NCBI RefSeq assembly: GCF_928097925.1
Contig: NZ_CAKMRI010000001.1
Span: 806,001 to 870,000 of the forward strand
Direction: 5' to 3'
DNA from: Mediannikoviicoccus vaginalis
GTDB taxonomy: Bacteria; Bacillota; Clostridia; Tissierellales; Peptoniphilaceae
Length of the DNA: 64,000 bases
In this document: piece by piece, positions 1-9,049 of the stretch
Numbering within the stretch: the first letter of the stretch is position 1
Layout: each line of letters opens with the position of its first letter
Program-made: the position numbers and the translations under genes
Notes under the pieces: generated by a model
The model's database searches: none
What the model was told of the DNA's origin: nothing
The model's input: only the letters and a program-made list of their open reading frames with translations

Positions 1-375
1 CTCGTCAAATTTATCCTTCCAATTTCTTAAAATATTTAAAAGTCTTTCACTGTATTCCCTATAACTTATATAACCACTTGAAGTCTTTATGGATTCTGTA
101 TCAGATATGATTGAAGGGCTCGAAAAAAAACCTATGTTTAGATTTCCCTCTTCTAAAATAGATTTTATAAAAGTTCCCGTAGAGCCCTTTCCATTTGTTC
201 CTGCAATGTGAATTACTTTTAAGTCATCCTGTGGATTTCCTAAAAATTCTAAATAACTTTTAATTCTATCCAAGGACAAATCCATTCCAGGTCTTGGCCA
301 GTTCTCTTTTATATTAAAATAAATGTCTTCCCAATTTGAATCCTCTTTTGGTACAAAATTAAAAATATCTTCCAT
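1..375 (-). CDS. folC: Folylpolyglutamate/dihydrofolate synthase, 5' part only (cut by window edge)
   Basis: The first 125 codons are present, starting at the ATG at 375-373 and still open at base 1. The translation contains HIAGTNGKGSTGTF, the P-loop typical of the FolC branch of the Mur ligase superfamily, preceded by the usual N-terminal helix region. FolC adds glutamate to folates (and, in bifunctional forms, makes dihydrofolate) in the cytoplasm. The rest of the protein, including the second catalytic domain, lies outside the window, so mono- or bifunctionality cannot be judged. A -10 box (TATAAT, 409-404) lies 28 bases upstream with a weak -35 (TTGAAT). Confidence 0.9.
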   Translation of the reverse strand, partial: MEDIFNFVPKEDSNWEDIYFNIKENWPRPGMDLSLDRIKSYLEFLGNPQDDLKVIHIAGTNGKGSTGTFIKSILEEGNLNIGFFSSPSIISDTESIKTSSGYISYREYSERLLNILRNWKDKFDE

Positions 376-403
376 ACTTCATCCTACCTTACTCATATTC
401 TCC

Positions 404-434
404 ATTATAACATATAAATGATACCCAAATTCAA
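404..434 (-). promoter_or_regulatory. Candidate promoter of folC
   Basis: On the minus strand TTGAAT (434-429) and TATAAT (409-404) are separated by 19 bases, just upstream of the folC start. The -10 is perfect; the -35 and spacing are only fair. Confidence 0.45.
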
Positions 435-455
435 TAGTTCGAATTTATTTACGCA

Positions 456-496
456 AATAAAAAAGGATAAGTTCTATTTGTTTTTAAACTTATCCC
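456..496 (-). terminator. Intrinsic terminator of the candidate ncRNA
   Basis: On the minus strand GGATAAGTT (495-487) pairs with AACTTATCC (473-465) around a 13-nt loop and runs straight into a T-rich tract. The opposite strand has the A-run on the wrong side for termination. Confidence 0.75.
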
Positions 497-850
497 TTTA
501 ATAGAATTTTATTCCGATTCTAGACGAACTTTTTGGTTCTATCACCTATTATCAAATCCTTTCGTCTAATAATGGTTTCGTCTTATTCTTTTTGTCTTTA
601 AATCTAACTCTCAGATAACCTAACTCATGTCATCTTCGATGAGATATCCCTGATATCCCCAATAATTTTTTTATTTTCTATTCAATTGTTCTGACCTTTA
701 GGTCTTATAGATATTAATCTCTTAAACTTTATTTTTAATATCTAAGGGTCTCTTTATTACGAAGCTCTGTATCATCATTTTTTACTAGAATCGAATAAAA
801 TTCTTTAACAAGTCGACTCATTTATGTTATTGAACTCTACCATCAATTTC
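456..850 (-). ncRNA. Candidate structured non-coding RNA, about 350-390 nt
   Basis: No convincing ORF occupies this block. Two segments 260 bases apart, 503-523 and 785-804, are reverse complements over 20 bp with a single bulge and would close a long basal helix. Inside are further nested pairings: 523-528 with 577-582 enclosing 544-551 with 567-576, 624-628 with 639-643, 693-704 (GACCTTTAGGTC), and 704-715 with 737-746. On the minus strand the block is purine-rich and is followed at once by a good intrinsic terminator, which is why this strand is chosen. I could not match it to RNase P, tmRNA, SRP, 6S or T-box signatures. A MITE-like element with 20-bp terminal inverted repeats is the main alternative. 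The 5' end is uncertain. Confidence 0.5.
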
Positions 851-880
851 GCTTATGATATCTTCCTTGTTAGTATATTT

Positions 881-925
881 ATACCCGGTAAAATATTTTA
901 AAACATTTTCCCGGGTATTTTTTTG
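881..925. terminator. Hairpin with T-tract downstream of mtaD, possibly bidirectional
   Basis: ATACCCGG (881-888) pairs with CCGGGTAT (911-918), with further A/T pairs inside. The T-tract is strong on the plus strand and weak on the minus strand. It lies 59 bases past the mtaD stop, so it may end the minus-strand operon, but the better T-tract faces the other way. Confidence 0.55.
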
Positions 926-976
926 TATTTTTTATTAAATTGTTACATTTTTTTAATTTTGTTTAGATTTTTAAAC

Positions 977-2251
977 TTATTTTATTCTCTCAGCAATCTC
1001 TTGTGCCTTTTTATATATTTCCTCTTCGCTAAATCCTATGTTGAACTTGCCGTCCCTATATAAAATCTTTCCGTCCACCATGGTTAGCTTAACATTTTCT
1101 TTGCTTCCACTGTATACAATATTTTTTGTAATGTTATTTATAGGCCTCATGTTTGGTCTATCAAGATCAATTACAATTAGGTCTGCTTTTTTACCTTCCG
1201 CAATTGCATCGCAGTCAAAAAGTCCCATGGCATGTGCCGAGTTAACTGTAGCCATTTTTATAACATCATTTCCATCTATAAGTGAAGCGTCGAAGTTCTT
1301 CACCTTTGTAAGGCCTGACACTAAGAACATCTCTCTAAACATATCTAGAGCATTGTTACTTGCAGGGCCATCTGTACCAATCCCAACAGGAATTTCTCTC
1401 TCTTCAAACTTTTCTATCGGTGCAATTCCTGAAGCAAGTTTTATATTTGAAGATGGGTTTGTAATTACATAAAGTCCCTTGTCTTTAAATATATCCATGT
1501 CTTCATCGTTTAAATATACACAGTGGTATCCTCCACCACCGTAATCATATATGCCCAGTTCATCGAAAAGTTTTGTAGGTGTTATGCCATATCTTTCGAT
1601 ACAGTCTTCAACTTCCTTTTTTGTTTCAGAGTTATGAGTCCAAACCGGTGCTTTATATTTTTCAGCAAGTTTTCCAATCTCTTCTAAAAGCTCTTTTGAA
1701 CAGGTGTACTCTGCGTGAAATCCTAGTTTATATGAAATTAATCCATTATATTTTTCGTCATTGTATTCAATATAGGACTTTTCCATGTCTTCAATTGAAG
1801 ACACAAAGTTATTTAGCGCACCACATAGTACGGTTCTAAATCCAGTATCAACGGAAGCCTTCACTATCATGTCCTCTGGGAAGTACATGTCGAAGTTTGC
1901 AGTTATACCTGATGTTAAATATTCCATAATGGCAAGAATTGAAAGCCAGTAAACATCGTCCCCTTGAAGCTGTGCCTCCCTCGGAAAAATATGTTCAGTA
2001 AGCCATGTTTGTAGTGGATAGTCATCTGCATTGGATCTTAAGAAGGTCATTGCAGAGTGAGTGTGTGCATTTTTAAATCCAGGCATAAGAAGATTTCCCT
2101 TAAGGTCTATCTCTTCATCCCATTTAATATCGCCGTCCTTCTTCTCTCCAACATAAATAATTTTATTATCCTGTACCCAAACTTCTTTTTCTTCTACTTC
2201 ATAACCATTTGCCATGGTTAAAATTCTTCCATTGTAAAATCTTATATTCAT
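977..2251 (-). CDS. mtaD: Amidohydrolase, 5-methylthioadenosine/S-adenosylhomocysteine deaminase type
   Basis: This 424-residue cytoplasmic metal-dependent amidohydrolase has the family metal ligands in order: NAHTHSAM (about 61-68), GFHAEYT, HNSET and GTDGPASNN near 290-300. The long TRZ/ATZ-type layout matches MtaD/SAH deaminases, which deaminate methylthioadenosine, S-adenosylhomocysteine or 5'-deoxyadenosine to the inosine form. It is the last gene of the operon, and its start overlaps the stop of the permease before it. Together with the upstream phosphorylase and MtnA it implies that MTA or 5'-deoxyadenosine is first deaminated and then phosphorolysed. Exact substrate among MTA, SAH, adenosine and 5'-deoxyadenosine cannot be read from sequence. 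Confidence 0.85.
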   Translation of the reverse strand: MNIRFYNGRILTMANGYEVEEKEVWVQDNKIIYVGEKKDGDIKWDEEIDLKGNLLMPGFKNAHTHSAMTFLRSNADDYPLQTWLTEHIFPREAQLQGDDVYWLSILAIMEYLTSGITANFDMYFPEDMIVKASVDTGFRTVLCGALNNFVSSIEDMEKSYIEYNDEKYNGLISYKLGFHAEYTCSKELLEEIGKLAEKYKAPVWTHNSETKKEVEDCIERYGITPTKLFDELGIYDYGGGGYHCVYLNDEDMDIFKDKGLYVITNPSSNIKLASGIAPIEKFEEREIPVGIGTDGPASNNALDMFREMFLVSGLTKVKNFDASLIDGNDVIKMATVNSAHAMGLFDCDAIAEGKKADLIVIDLDRPNMRPINNITKNIVYSGSKENVKLTMVDGKILYRDGKFNIGFSEEEIYKKAQEIAERIK

Positions 2252-3213
2252 TATCTCTTTCCTTTGTCGTAAATTTCTCCAAGTGCTCTAGGTGCTCTAT
2301 TGCTCTTACTAAAGAATACAAGTAAAAGTAATGTCAATAGATATGGCAGTACCATTATCAAGTTAGAGTAGCTACTTGGTAGTTTTAATAGTTGTATAAA
2401 TTGGAAACCTGCAGATTTTGCAAATCCAAATAGTAAACATGCGCCAAGTGTAGGTATTATGGTCCAGTTCCCAAATATTAAAGCTGCAATGGACAAGTAT
2501 CCATATCCAACAAAAAGTGCGGATGAGAAGTTTGTGGAAATTGAATATGCAAAACTTATTCCCGCAAGTCCTGAAAGGGCTCCTGAGAACATTACCGCAA
2601 TAAATCTTGTCTTTGCCACGTCAATTCCCGCAGCATCTGCAGAGTTAGGATTTTCACCACAGGCTCTTAAGTGAAGGCCATACTTGGTCTTGTAAAGTAT
2701 ATACCAAGCGATGAAGGCAATCACTATAATGATAATTTCAAATGGATATATCTTTGAGAAAAATCCACCGATTATTGGTATCTGTGATAAATATGGAATC
2801 GTGATTCTATCTGATACATCCAATACAAACTTATCTGAAGGGTTGTTGAACACAACTTTATTTATTTGCTTTGTCAAGAAAGTTGTTAGGGCCAGGGCAA
2901 GAATATTTATTACCACACCGGATATAACTTGATCCGCCTTAAACTTTATACATAGTAGAGCGTGTAGCATTGAGTAAATCATCCCTACAACCATTGCAAG
3001 TAAAAGGGATAGATAGTACACAGACTTTCCTTCCATTCCCCAAAAGCTCACTGCCATAACTGCAAACAGTGCTCCTCCAAATGCTCCAAAGCCTTGTAAG
3101 CCTTCCAGCGCCAAGTTCGTAATCCCCGACTTTTCAGAATAGATTCCTCCAATGGCCATTATTAAAAGTGGAAGTGCAAAGGACATTCCGTCAATTATTA
3201 TCGTATTAAGCAT
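2251..3213 (-). CDS. Nucleoside ABC importer permease (NupQ/BmpC-like)
   Basis: A polytopic membrane protein of about 320 residues in the BPD_transp_2 family (branched-chain amino acid/ribose type permeases), matching the second permease of BMP-type nucleoside importers such as Bacillus NupNOPQ. It has roughly eight to ten hydrophobic segments. The ATG at 3213-3211 is preferred over an in-frame start seven codons upstream because AGGAGG sits seven bases before it. It overlaps the end of the previous permease by eight bases and the start of mtaD by one. It should pair with the neighbouring permease to form the channel. Confidence 0.85.
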   Translation of the reverse strand: MLNTIIIDGMSFALPLLIMAIGGIYSEKSGITNLALEGLQGFGAFGGALFAVMAVSFWGMEGKSVYYLSLLLAMVVGMIYSMLHALLCIKFKADQVISGVVINILALALTTFLTKQINKVVFNNPSDKFVLDVSDRITIPYLSQIPIIGGFFSKIYPFEIIIIVIAFIAWYILYKTKYGLHLRACGENPNSADAAGIDVAKTRFIAVMFSGALSGLAGISFAYSISTNFSSALFVGYGYLSIAALIFGNWTIIPTLGACLLFGFAKSAGFQFIQLLKLPSSYSNLIMVLPYLLTLLLLVFFSKSNRAPRALGEIYDKGKR

Positions 3214-4336
3214 TTTCTTCCTCCTTGTTTGCACTTTCTTTAATTACTGCTTTTTCTCTATTGTTAAGTTTGTATTTAAAATATGCTCCACAGGCACTAA
3301 ATAGTAATATCAGTCCTGTTATAACTGCAGATATTTCTCTGTCCACTCCCGCTTGTGAACTCATATAGTTTCCACCTTCACTAATTAAGTTGATTATAAA
3401 TGATGCAAACACAATTCCCACAGGGTTTGAGTTACCAAGTAGACAAACTGCAATGGCGTCAAAGCCCACAGCTGGAAGTACATTTGGTCTTATTGAACCG
3501 TAGTATCCAAGGAAGTAGGTTACTCCGGCAATTCCTGCAAGTCCACCGGAGATAAACATTGTCTGTAAAGTCTTTTTTCCAACGTCAATCCCCATGTATC
3601 TTGAAGCCTCTTTACCTGCCCCAACGGATTTTATTTCAAAACCCATAACTGTCTTATCCATTATGAATTTAATTACAATCACTGTTATAATCGCCAAGAT
3701 TATAGCCAGTGGAATATTTATTTTAAATCCACCGATGCGCATATTCATTAGGGTAAGCCTAGCATTTTGAGAAATATTTTTAGACTGTCTACTAACGGGG
3801 TCGACATATTTCGTATTTATGAAAAATGCAATTATATATTGGGCAATGTAGTTTAGCATTATGGATGACACAACTTCGTTTATATTGAATTTGTATTTTA
3901 AAAATCCAATTAGTCCACCAACAATTGCTCCCACGATAAATCCAATTATAATAACAAGTGGCTTTGCAATTACTGCATTTAAATCTGAATAGCCTATTAA
4001 CACAGTTGTTATAAAACCAGCCACAAGCATCTGTCCAGAAACACCAATATTGAAAAGTCCACCCTTTAAGGCAACCATTACTGCAAGGGATGCAAATATC
4101 ATTGGAGTAAGTGCGTTCAAGAAGTCCGCAAAGTCTGTAACCATAGACTTTCCTCCGGCGTATCTTGCCTTTGGCGCAAGTCCCACACCTTGTAGTAGAT
4201 TATAAAATGCAGAAAGAGGATTCTTACCAAGTATTAGTAAAATTATTGCTGCAACCACAAGGGATAATGCAATGGAAAGTATTGGGATTAAAATATTTTG
4301 TCTTTTCATGAAATTCTTTTCAGTTTTATTTTTCAT
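3206..4336 (-). CDS. Nucleoside ABC importer permease (NupP-like)
   Basis: A 376-residue inner-membrane permease of the BPD_transp_2 family with an N-terminal hydrophobic helix (about 14-36) and a periplasm-side loop rich in basic residues, followed by a core of some nine further membrane segments. Length and order (ATPase, long permease, short permease) match NupO-NupP-NupQ. The start codon forms an ATGA overlap with the ATPase stop, preceded by GGTGAGGGA. A polar tail ends the protein. Substrate is inferred from neighbours to be a purine nucleoside or a 5'-modified one. Confidence 0.85.
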   Translation of the reverse strand: MKNKTEKNFMKRQNILIPILSIALSLVVAAIILLILGKNPLSAFYNLLQGVGLAPKARYAGGKSMVTDFADFLNALTPMIFASLAVMVALKGGLFNIGVSGQMLVAGFITTVLIGYSDLNAVIAKPLVIIIGFIVGAIVGGLIGFLKYKFNINEVVSSIMLNYIAQYIIAFFINTKYVDPVSRQSKNISQNARLTLMNMRIGGFKINIPLAIILAIITVIVIKFIMDKTVMGFEIKSVGAGKEASRYMGIDVGKKTLQTMFISGGLAGIAGVTYFLGYYGSIRPNVLPAVGFDAIAVCLLGNSNPVGIVFASFIINLISEGGNYMSSQAGVDREISAVITGLILLFSACGAYFKYKLNNREKAVIKESANKEEENA

Positions 4337-5862
4337 TCCCTCACCCCCATCATGGCAGCTCCAACTTCTGTACTGGTAAGTTTAGAAGCTTCTTCGATTT
4401 TTAATATTTCACCATTGTAGATTACGCCAATGGTATCAGCAAGGTTCATTACCTCTTCCAGTTCAAGGGAAATTAAAAGTATTGCCTTGCCCTTCTTTCT
4501 CTCTTCCAAAATATATCTGTGAATATTTGTTACGGCACCTATATCAAGGCCCCTGGTAGGTTGTACATAGATTTGAAGTGGAGAGTCCTGTTCAATTTCA
4601 CGACCGATTATGGCCTTTTGTTGGTTACCACCACTCATGGAACGAACTATGGTGTCTCCCCTCTGTCCCGATCTAATATCGTATTTGTCTATTATTTCAT
4701 CGCCATATGACTTTATCTTTGAAAAGTTTAAAACTCCCGACTTTGAAAAGCCATCCTTATAATAATTTTTGGAAGAAATATTGTCTTCAAGATTAAAGTC
4801 CATTATTAGACCAACTGAATGTCTGTCCTCTGGAATATATGAAATTCCACCGTCATTTCTTTCTCTAATAGACCAATGGGTAATATCTTTTCCCAAAAGT
4901 TTTATATTTCCAGATTCCGCCTTCATCATACCTGCAATTGCATCAGCCAGTTCCACCTGTCCATTTCCTGACACACCGGCTATGGCCATTATTTCGCCCT
5001 CTCTAATGTTGAAGCTTACGTCTTTTACAACTTTTAACTTATCTTTGTTAATAACATTTAGATTCTTAACTTCAAGAACATTTTTACCAAAATTTGCTTC
5101 TTCTTTTTCAAGGGTTAGCTCGATGTCCTTGCCAACCATCATAGATGAAAGTTCTTTTTTACTAACATCCTTAGTTTCAACCACATCAATGAGCTTTCCT
5201 CTACGAAGAATTGCACATCTATCTGCAACTTTTTTTATTTCGTCCAATTTATGTGTAATAAGAAGAATGGTCTTTCCCGCTTTTTTTAAATTCAAAATAA
5301 TTTCAAGAAGGTATTCTATCTCTTGAGGAGTTAAAACAGCGGTTGGCTCGTCAAATATTAAAATCTCTGACTCTCTGTAGAGCATCTTTAAAATTTCAAC
5401 TCTTTGTTGAATAGAAACATTTAAATCTTCTATAACAGACTTCGGGTCAACTTCAAGTCCATATCTCGTTGAAAACTCTTCAACTTTTTTATTCGCCTCT
5501 TCCATGTTCACATATGGAAATAGCCCCAAAAATTTCTTTTGCGGTTCAATTCCCATAATTATATTTTCTGCCACAGTATAATTTGGAACCAGTTTAAAAT
5601 GTTGGTGAACCATTCCAATGTTTAATTCTGTAGCAACATTTGGTGATGTAATTCTAACTTCTTTGCCATCTATTAAAATACGACCTTCGTCAGGTTCGTA
5701 CATTCCAAAAAGCATACTCATCAGTGTGGATTTGCCCGCACCGTTTTCTCCAAGTAGTGCAAATATCTCCCCTTTTTTTACTTTTATAGTAACATCGTCA
5801 TTTGCAACAACACCTGGAAATCTCTTGGTAATATTTTGCATCTCTACAATATACTCCGCCAT
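4333..5862 (-). CDS. Nucleoside ABC importer ATP-binding protein (NupO-like, two ABC domains)
   Basis: This 509-residue protein has two ABC domains in tandem. The first (about 1-240) has Walker A GENGAGKST and Walker B ILIFDEPTAVL, but a degenerate signature (NVSIQQR). The second (about 260-509) has a degenerate Walker A (GVSGNGQVE) and a good signature, SGGNQQK. This asymmetric pattern is typical of sugar/nucleoside importers of the RbsA/NupO class. It lies directly after the binding lipoprotein gene, separated by a UUCG-capped hairpin. It powers import by the two downstream permeases. Confidence 0.88.
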   Translation of the reverse strand: MAEYIVEMQNITKRFPGVVANDDVTIKVKKGEIFALLGENGAGKSTLMSMLFGMYEPDEGRILIDGKEVRITSPNVATELNIGMVHQHFKLVPNYTVAENIIMGIEPQKKFLGLFPYVNMEEANKKVEEFSTRYGLEVDPKSVIEDLNVSIQQRVEILKMLYRESEILIFDEPTAVLTPQEIEYLLEIILNLKKAGKTILLITHKLDEIKKVADRCAILRRGKLIDVVETKDVSKKELSSMMVGKDIELTLEKEEANFGKNVLEVKNLNVINKDKLKVVKDVSFNIREGEIMAIAGVSGNGQVELADAIAGMMKAESGNIKLLGKDITHWSIRERNDGGISYIPEDRHSVGLIMDFNLEDNISSKNYYKDGFSKSGVLNFSKIKSYGDEIIDKYDIRSGQRGDTIVRSMSGGNQQKAIIGREIEQDSPLQIYVQPTRGLDIGAVTNIHRYILEERKKGKAILLISLELEEVMNLADTIGVIYNGEILKIEEASKLTSTEVGAAMMGVRE

Positions 5863-5886
5863 TGTACCCTCCTCTTTAATATGTAG

Positions 5887-5906
5887 AGGTTACCCGAAGG
5901 TAACCT
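5887..5906 (-). promoter_or_regulatory. Very stable UUCG-capped hairpin between binding protein and ATPase genes
   Basis: On the minus strand AGGTTACC-TTCG-GGTAACCT forms a perfect 8-bp stem with the exceptionally stable C(UUCG)G loop. There is no T-run behind it, so it more likely protects the upstream bmp mRNA or slows read-through than terminates. Confidence 0.7.
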
Positions 5907-5911
5907 TAATC

Positions 5912-7066
5912 TTATAGTCCTTTAAATTGTTCAGGAGTTTCTTCGCTGAAGTTTGATGGAGGTACTATATTACCATTTTTAACTTCGCCATATGCTTCTT
6001 CTAACTTCTTAAGAGTTTCTTCAGATAGTTGATGTCTTCCTTCTTCCTTTACATATCCTGTAGAGTCAGTGTCTGCTTGAAGAAGTGCATTTTCACCTTT
6101 GAAACTTCCGTCAGCTATTGCATTTAATTGTTTTTCAACATTCATATGCATAACTTTTAGTCCAGAAGTAAGAATAACATTGCCTGAACCTGTCTTACCA
6201 TCATCAAATTGGTCTACGTCACAGCCTATAACCTTAACGTCTGTAGCTTCTTTAGCAGCGGTAAATACACCATTTCCTGATCCACCAGCAGCTACAAATA
6301 GTATATCTACGCCTTCTTTAATTAAAGCTTCCCCAACAACTTTACCTTTAGCTTCGTCATTGAAGTTACCAACGTAGTTACCACCAACGTTTTTGCCTGT
6401 AACATCTTCACCAGCATATGATGGAAGTTCTACTAATTCTGCCTTAGCTCCCATGTTTTTAACCGCATAGTTTACACCAGCTTCAAAACCATATTGGTAG
6501 TTAACATTTGATGGGAATGCAATACCATTTACTACAGCAACCTTACCTGTTTTTGTTTCAAGAGCTGCAGCGATACCTGCAAAGAATCCTGATTCTTGTT
6601 CAGCGAATTGCATTGCATAAACATTGTCAACAACTTTTTCTTCTCCGCCAACTGTTGGATAGGAGTCAACTAAGATAAACTTAGTGTCTGGGTTTTCTTC
6701 TGCGATGTCACCGATTCCTGCAAATTGGAAACCACAGCAAACTATTACGTCATAGTCTGCAACGATATCTGCAACTTGTTTAACTCCTGCTGCAGGGTCC
6801 CCTGTTGGTTCCTTGATTGGAGTAACCTTTGCATTTGGATGGTTTTCAATAAATGCTAAAACCCCATTGTAGTTATCTTCGTTGAAACTTCCGTCATCAA
6901 CACCTGATGGACTTGAAACTATTGCAATGTTTAGTCCTTCTTCACTTGTTTTTCCTGCTGCACTTGATGCACCAGTTGATCCTGTTTCAGGAGCTGGTTT
7001 ACAAGCAGTTAAGAAAAATGATAGTACAAGTAGTAGCGATAAAATCGCTATGTTTCTTTTCTTCAT
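5912..7066 (-). CDS. BMP family nucleoside-binding lipoprotein
   Basis: A 384-residue lipoprotein. The signal peptide ends in the lipobox LTAC, with Cys22 as the lipid-anchored residue, followed by a short Ser/Ala/Gly-rich linker. The mature part is a BMP (PnrA/NupN/TmpC-like) periplasmic-binding fold, with the characteristic N-terminal IAIVSSPSGVDDGSFNEDNYNG region (residues 48 to about 69) and a VIGCDVDQ motif. It captures the nucleoside outside the membrane for the ABC importer encoded downstream. It follows mtnA by 13 bases with GGGGGAT as ribosome site. Its position inside the salvage operon suggests MTA, 5'-deoxyadenosine or inosine as ligand. Confidence 0.88.
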   Translation of the reverse strand: MKKRNIAILSLLLVLSFFLTACKPAPETGSTGASSAAGKTSEEGLNIAIVSSPSGVDDGSFNEDNYNGVLAFIENHPNAKVTPIKEPTGDPAAGVKQVADIVADYDVIVCCGFQFAGIGDIAEENPDTKFILVDSYPTVGGEEKVVDNVYAMQFAEQESGFFAGIAAALETKTGKVAVVNGIAFPSNVNYQYGFEAGVNYAVKNMGAKAELVELPSYAGEDVTGKNVGGNYVGNFNDEAKGKVVGEALIKEGVDILFVAAGGSGNGVFTAAKEATDVKVIGCDVDQFDDGKTGSGNVILTSGLKVMHMNVEKQLNAIADGSFKGENALLQADTDSTGYVKEEGRHQLSEETLKKLEEAYGEVKNGNIVPPSNFSEETPEQFKGL

Positions 7067-7079
7067 CTTTATCCCCCTA

Positions 7080-8114
7080 TTATAAATTTTTTAAACTCTC
7101 CTCATACGGAGGTCTACATATCCCTTTTTCAGTAATGATTGCAGTGATTAAGCTGTGATCAGTTACATCAAAAGCTGGATTATATGCTTTAACACCCTTT
7201 GGTGCCATCGCCTTTTCATACCACTTAGTACTGATTTCTTCTTCAGGTCTAAGCTCGATTTCAATATCCTCTCCCGTCTTACAATTTAAATCAAGAGTGG
7301 AAGTAGGTCCTAGTACATAAAATGGAATGTTGTAATGTTTTGCTAAAATTGCAACTCCACTGGTACCAATCTTATTTGCCACGTCTCCATTAGCAGCAAT
7401 TCTGTCGCAGCCTACAAGAACTGCTTGAACCTTGCCTGACTTCATGACGATACTTGCCATGTTGTCACATATAAGCGTGGTGTCAAGGCCCGCCTTTTGT
7501 AACTCGTATGCAGTTAGTCTTGCACCTTGTAAGAGAGGTCTTGTTTCATCTGCAAATACATGGAAGTTCATTCCCTCTTCCTTACCAAGTATCATAGGTC
7601 CTAGTGCCGTACCATAAAGTGACGTTGCCATTGGCCCTGCATTACAATGGGTAAGTAGTCCCATTCCATCTTCAAGTAGTGACAGACCATTCTTTGATAT
7701 GGCCTTACACATTTCTATATCTTCATCTTGAATTTTTATAGCTTCTTCTCTTAAAAGCTTTCTCAATTCATCTGCTGAGTCTCCCTTATACTCTTCCACC
7801 AATTTGTTCATTCTATTAAGTGCCCAAGAAAGATTTACTGCAGTTGGTCTTGAAGAATTTAAATACTCAGAGTCTTTGAAAAACTTTTCTTTAAATACAT
7901 TTAGGTCGTCATCATAGCCCTTGGATAAAATATACATGGCATATCCACCACATATTCCAATGGCAGGTGCTCCTCTGACTTTCAAATGAAATATTGCATC
8001 ATAAATATCTTTGGCATCTTCTAATTCAATATAAACCTCTTCACCTGGAAGCTTTGTTTGGTCCAGAATAATAAGTTTATCTTCATCGTTCAAATAAATA
8101 TTATTAGGTTTCAT
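7080..8114 (-). CDS. mtnA: S-methyl-5-thioribose-1-phosphate isomerase
   Basis: About 344 residues, the usual MtnA length, of the eIF2B-like fold. MtnA isomerises 5-methylthioribose-1-phosphate (or 5-deoxyribose-1-phosphate) to the ribulose form. Family motifs are visible: RGAPAIG, the catalytic cysteine region [20 protein letters not shown], and [17 protein letters not shown] with the catalytic aspartate. The start is taken as the ATG at 8114-8112, which overlaps the adh stop (TAATG) and has GGGAGG five bases upstream; a nearer-upstream in-frame ATG lacks this spacing. No MtnB, MtnW, MtnD or MtnC gene is nearby, so the classic methionine salvage branch is not continued here. Confidence 0.92.
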   Translation of the reverse strand: MKPNNIYLNDEDKLIILDQTKLPGEEVYIELEDAKDIYDAIFHLKVRGAPAIGICGGYAMYILSKGYDDDLNVFKEKFFKDSEYLNSSRPTAVNLSWALNRMNKLVEEYKGDSADELRKLLREEAIKIQDEDIEMCKAISKNGLSLLEDGMGLLTHCNAGPMATSLYGTALGPMILGKEEGMNFHVFADETRPLLQGARLTAYELQKAGLDTTLICDNMASIVMKSGKVQAVLVGCDRIAANGDVANKIGTSGVAILAKHYNIPFYVLGPTSTLDLNCKTGEDIEIELRPEEEISTKWYEKAMAPKGVKAYNPAFDVTDHSLITAIITEKGICRPPYEESLKNL

Positions 8115-9049
8115 TAATCCTCCCATAATTTAAATCCAACTTTAAAGCTTTTTGATGAAAAAGCTTTTTCATAGTCCTTCAGTTCAAAAAATTCAACATC
8201 GGGAAATTCCACATATCCTTTTTTCAATAGGTTTAATGCCGGTTTAAAAGGACCACATCTAGAACCTTTGATAGAAATCTCTCTCACTACGATTTCAGAA
8301 AGGTCAATTTCTACATTTTCAGTGTAGGTGGACTTCACAATTATTCGTCCTCTATTTTCAACAAGCTTTAATGCAGTTTCTATTCCCGAAGGACTTCCCG
8401 TTGCATCAATAACTATTTCAAAAGTGTCCTTCGTATCCATTATAACATTAGCAAAACCTTTAAAGTTATCTAACTTCTCCTGGTGTTTACCAAGCACTGT
8501 AAGGTCCGCTCCAGTAAGTGCTATAACCTGGCCAATCATAAAAGATAATCTTCCATCTCCCACTAGAAGAACCCTTGAAGTTGGTTTTATATCTTCCCTC
8601 TCACATATTTCAACAGCCGCCGCCAGTGGCTCTGTGAAAATGGCCTTCTTTGGATCAAGATTGTCTTCTACAACGTGAAGTAAGTCGTTCTTCCAAGTTA
8701 TATACTGTGTGAACACACCGTCGTGGCCACTAATGCCAAGAACTTTTCTGTCAATGCAGTGGGTCTCTTCACCTCTTAGGCAGTACTTACAGTGGCCACA
8801 TCCCTGGTTTATTTCACCTACAACAACCTTACCTAAAAGTTCTTCGTCATTTGACTCCACCACTTCTCCCACAAATTCGTGTCCAAGGACGCCTTTGAAG
8901 TCGGGCCTATAGCCCTTCATTATCTCTCTATCCGTGTTACAAATTCCAGCGTATAAAATTTTTATAAGGGCTTCATCTTCCGCCCTTACTGGCTTTTCAT
9001 AGTCCTCTAAATATTCTAAGGACTTTCCATTAAAGTATAGCGCCTTCAT
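8114..9049 (-). CDS. Zinc-dependent MDR alcohol dehydrogenase
   Basis: 311 residues of the medium-chain dehydrogenase family, slightly short. The N-terminal catalytic domain has ICNTDRE, the GHE zinc-ligand motif (GHEFVGEVV) and a structural-zinc loop [15 protein letters not shown]. The Rossmann domain follows, with [15 protein letters not shown] overlaps bind it to punA upstream and mtnA downstream. In the known DHAP-shunt pathway, MTA and 5'-deoxyadenosine carbons leave as an aldehyde that an alcohol dehydrogenase reduces. That would explain this gene's place between punA and mtnA, but the required aldolase is not seen in the window, so this is inference. Confidence 0.8.
   Translation of the reverse strand: MKALYFNGKSLEYLEDYEKPVRAEDEALIKILYAGICNTDREIMKGYRPDFKGVLGHEFVGEVVESNDEELLGKVVVGEINQGCGHCKYCLRGEETHCIDRKVLGISGHDGVFTQYITWKNDLLHVVEDNLDPKKAIFTEPLAAAVEICEREDIKPTSRVLLVGDGRLSFMIGQVIALTGADLTVLGKHQEKLDNFKGFANVIMDTKDTFEIVIDATGSPSGIETALKLVENRGRIIVKSTYTENVEIDLSEIVVREISIKGSRCGPFKPALNLLKKGYVEFPDVEFFELKDYEKAFSSKSFKVGFKLWED

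Noticed and set aside
456-850. RNase P, tmRNA, SRP, 6S RNA or T-box leader
   Set aside because: None of the conserved sequence blocks of these RNAs could be found (no GAGGAAAGTCC/ACAGAA, no T-arm plus tag frame, no SRP loop, no T-box). Left as unknown.
1038-1839. Plus-strand ORFs opposite mtaD and similar ORFs opposite many genes
   Set aside because: Shadow frames of well-supported minus-strand genes, without ribosome sites or recognisable protein features.
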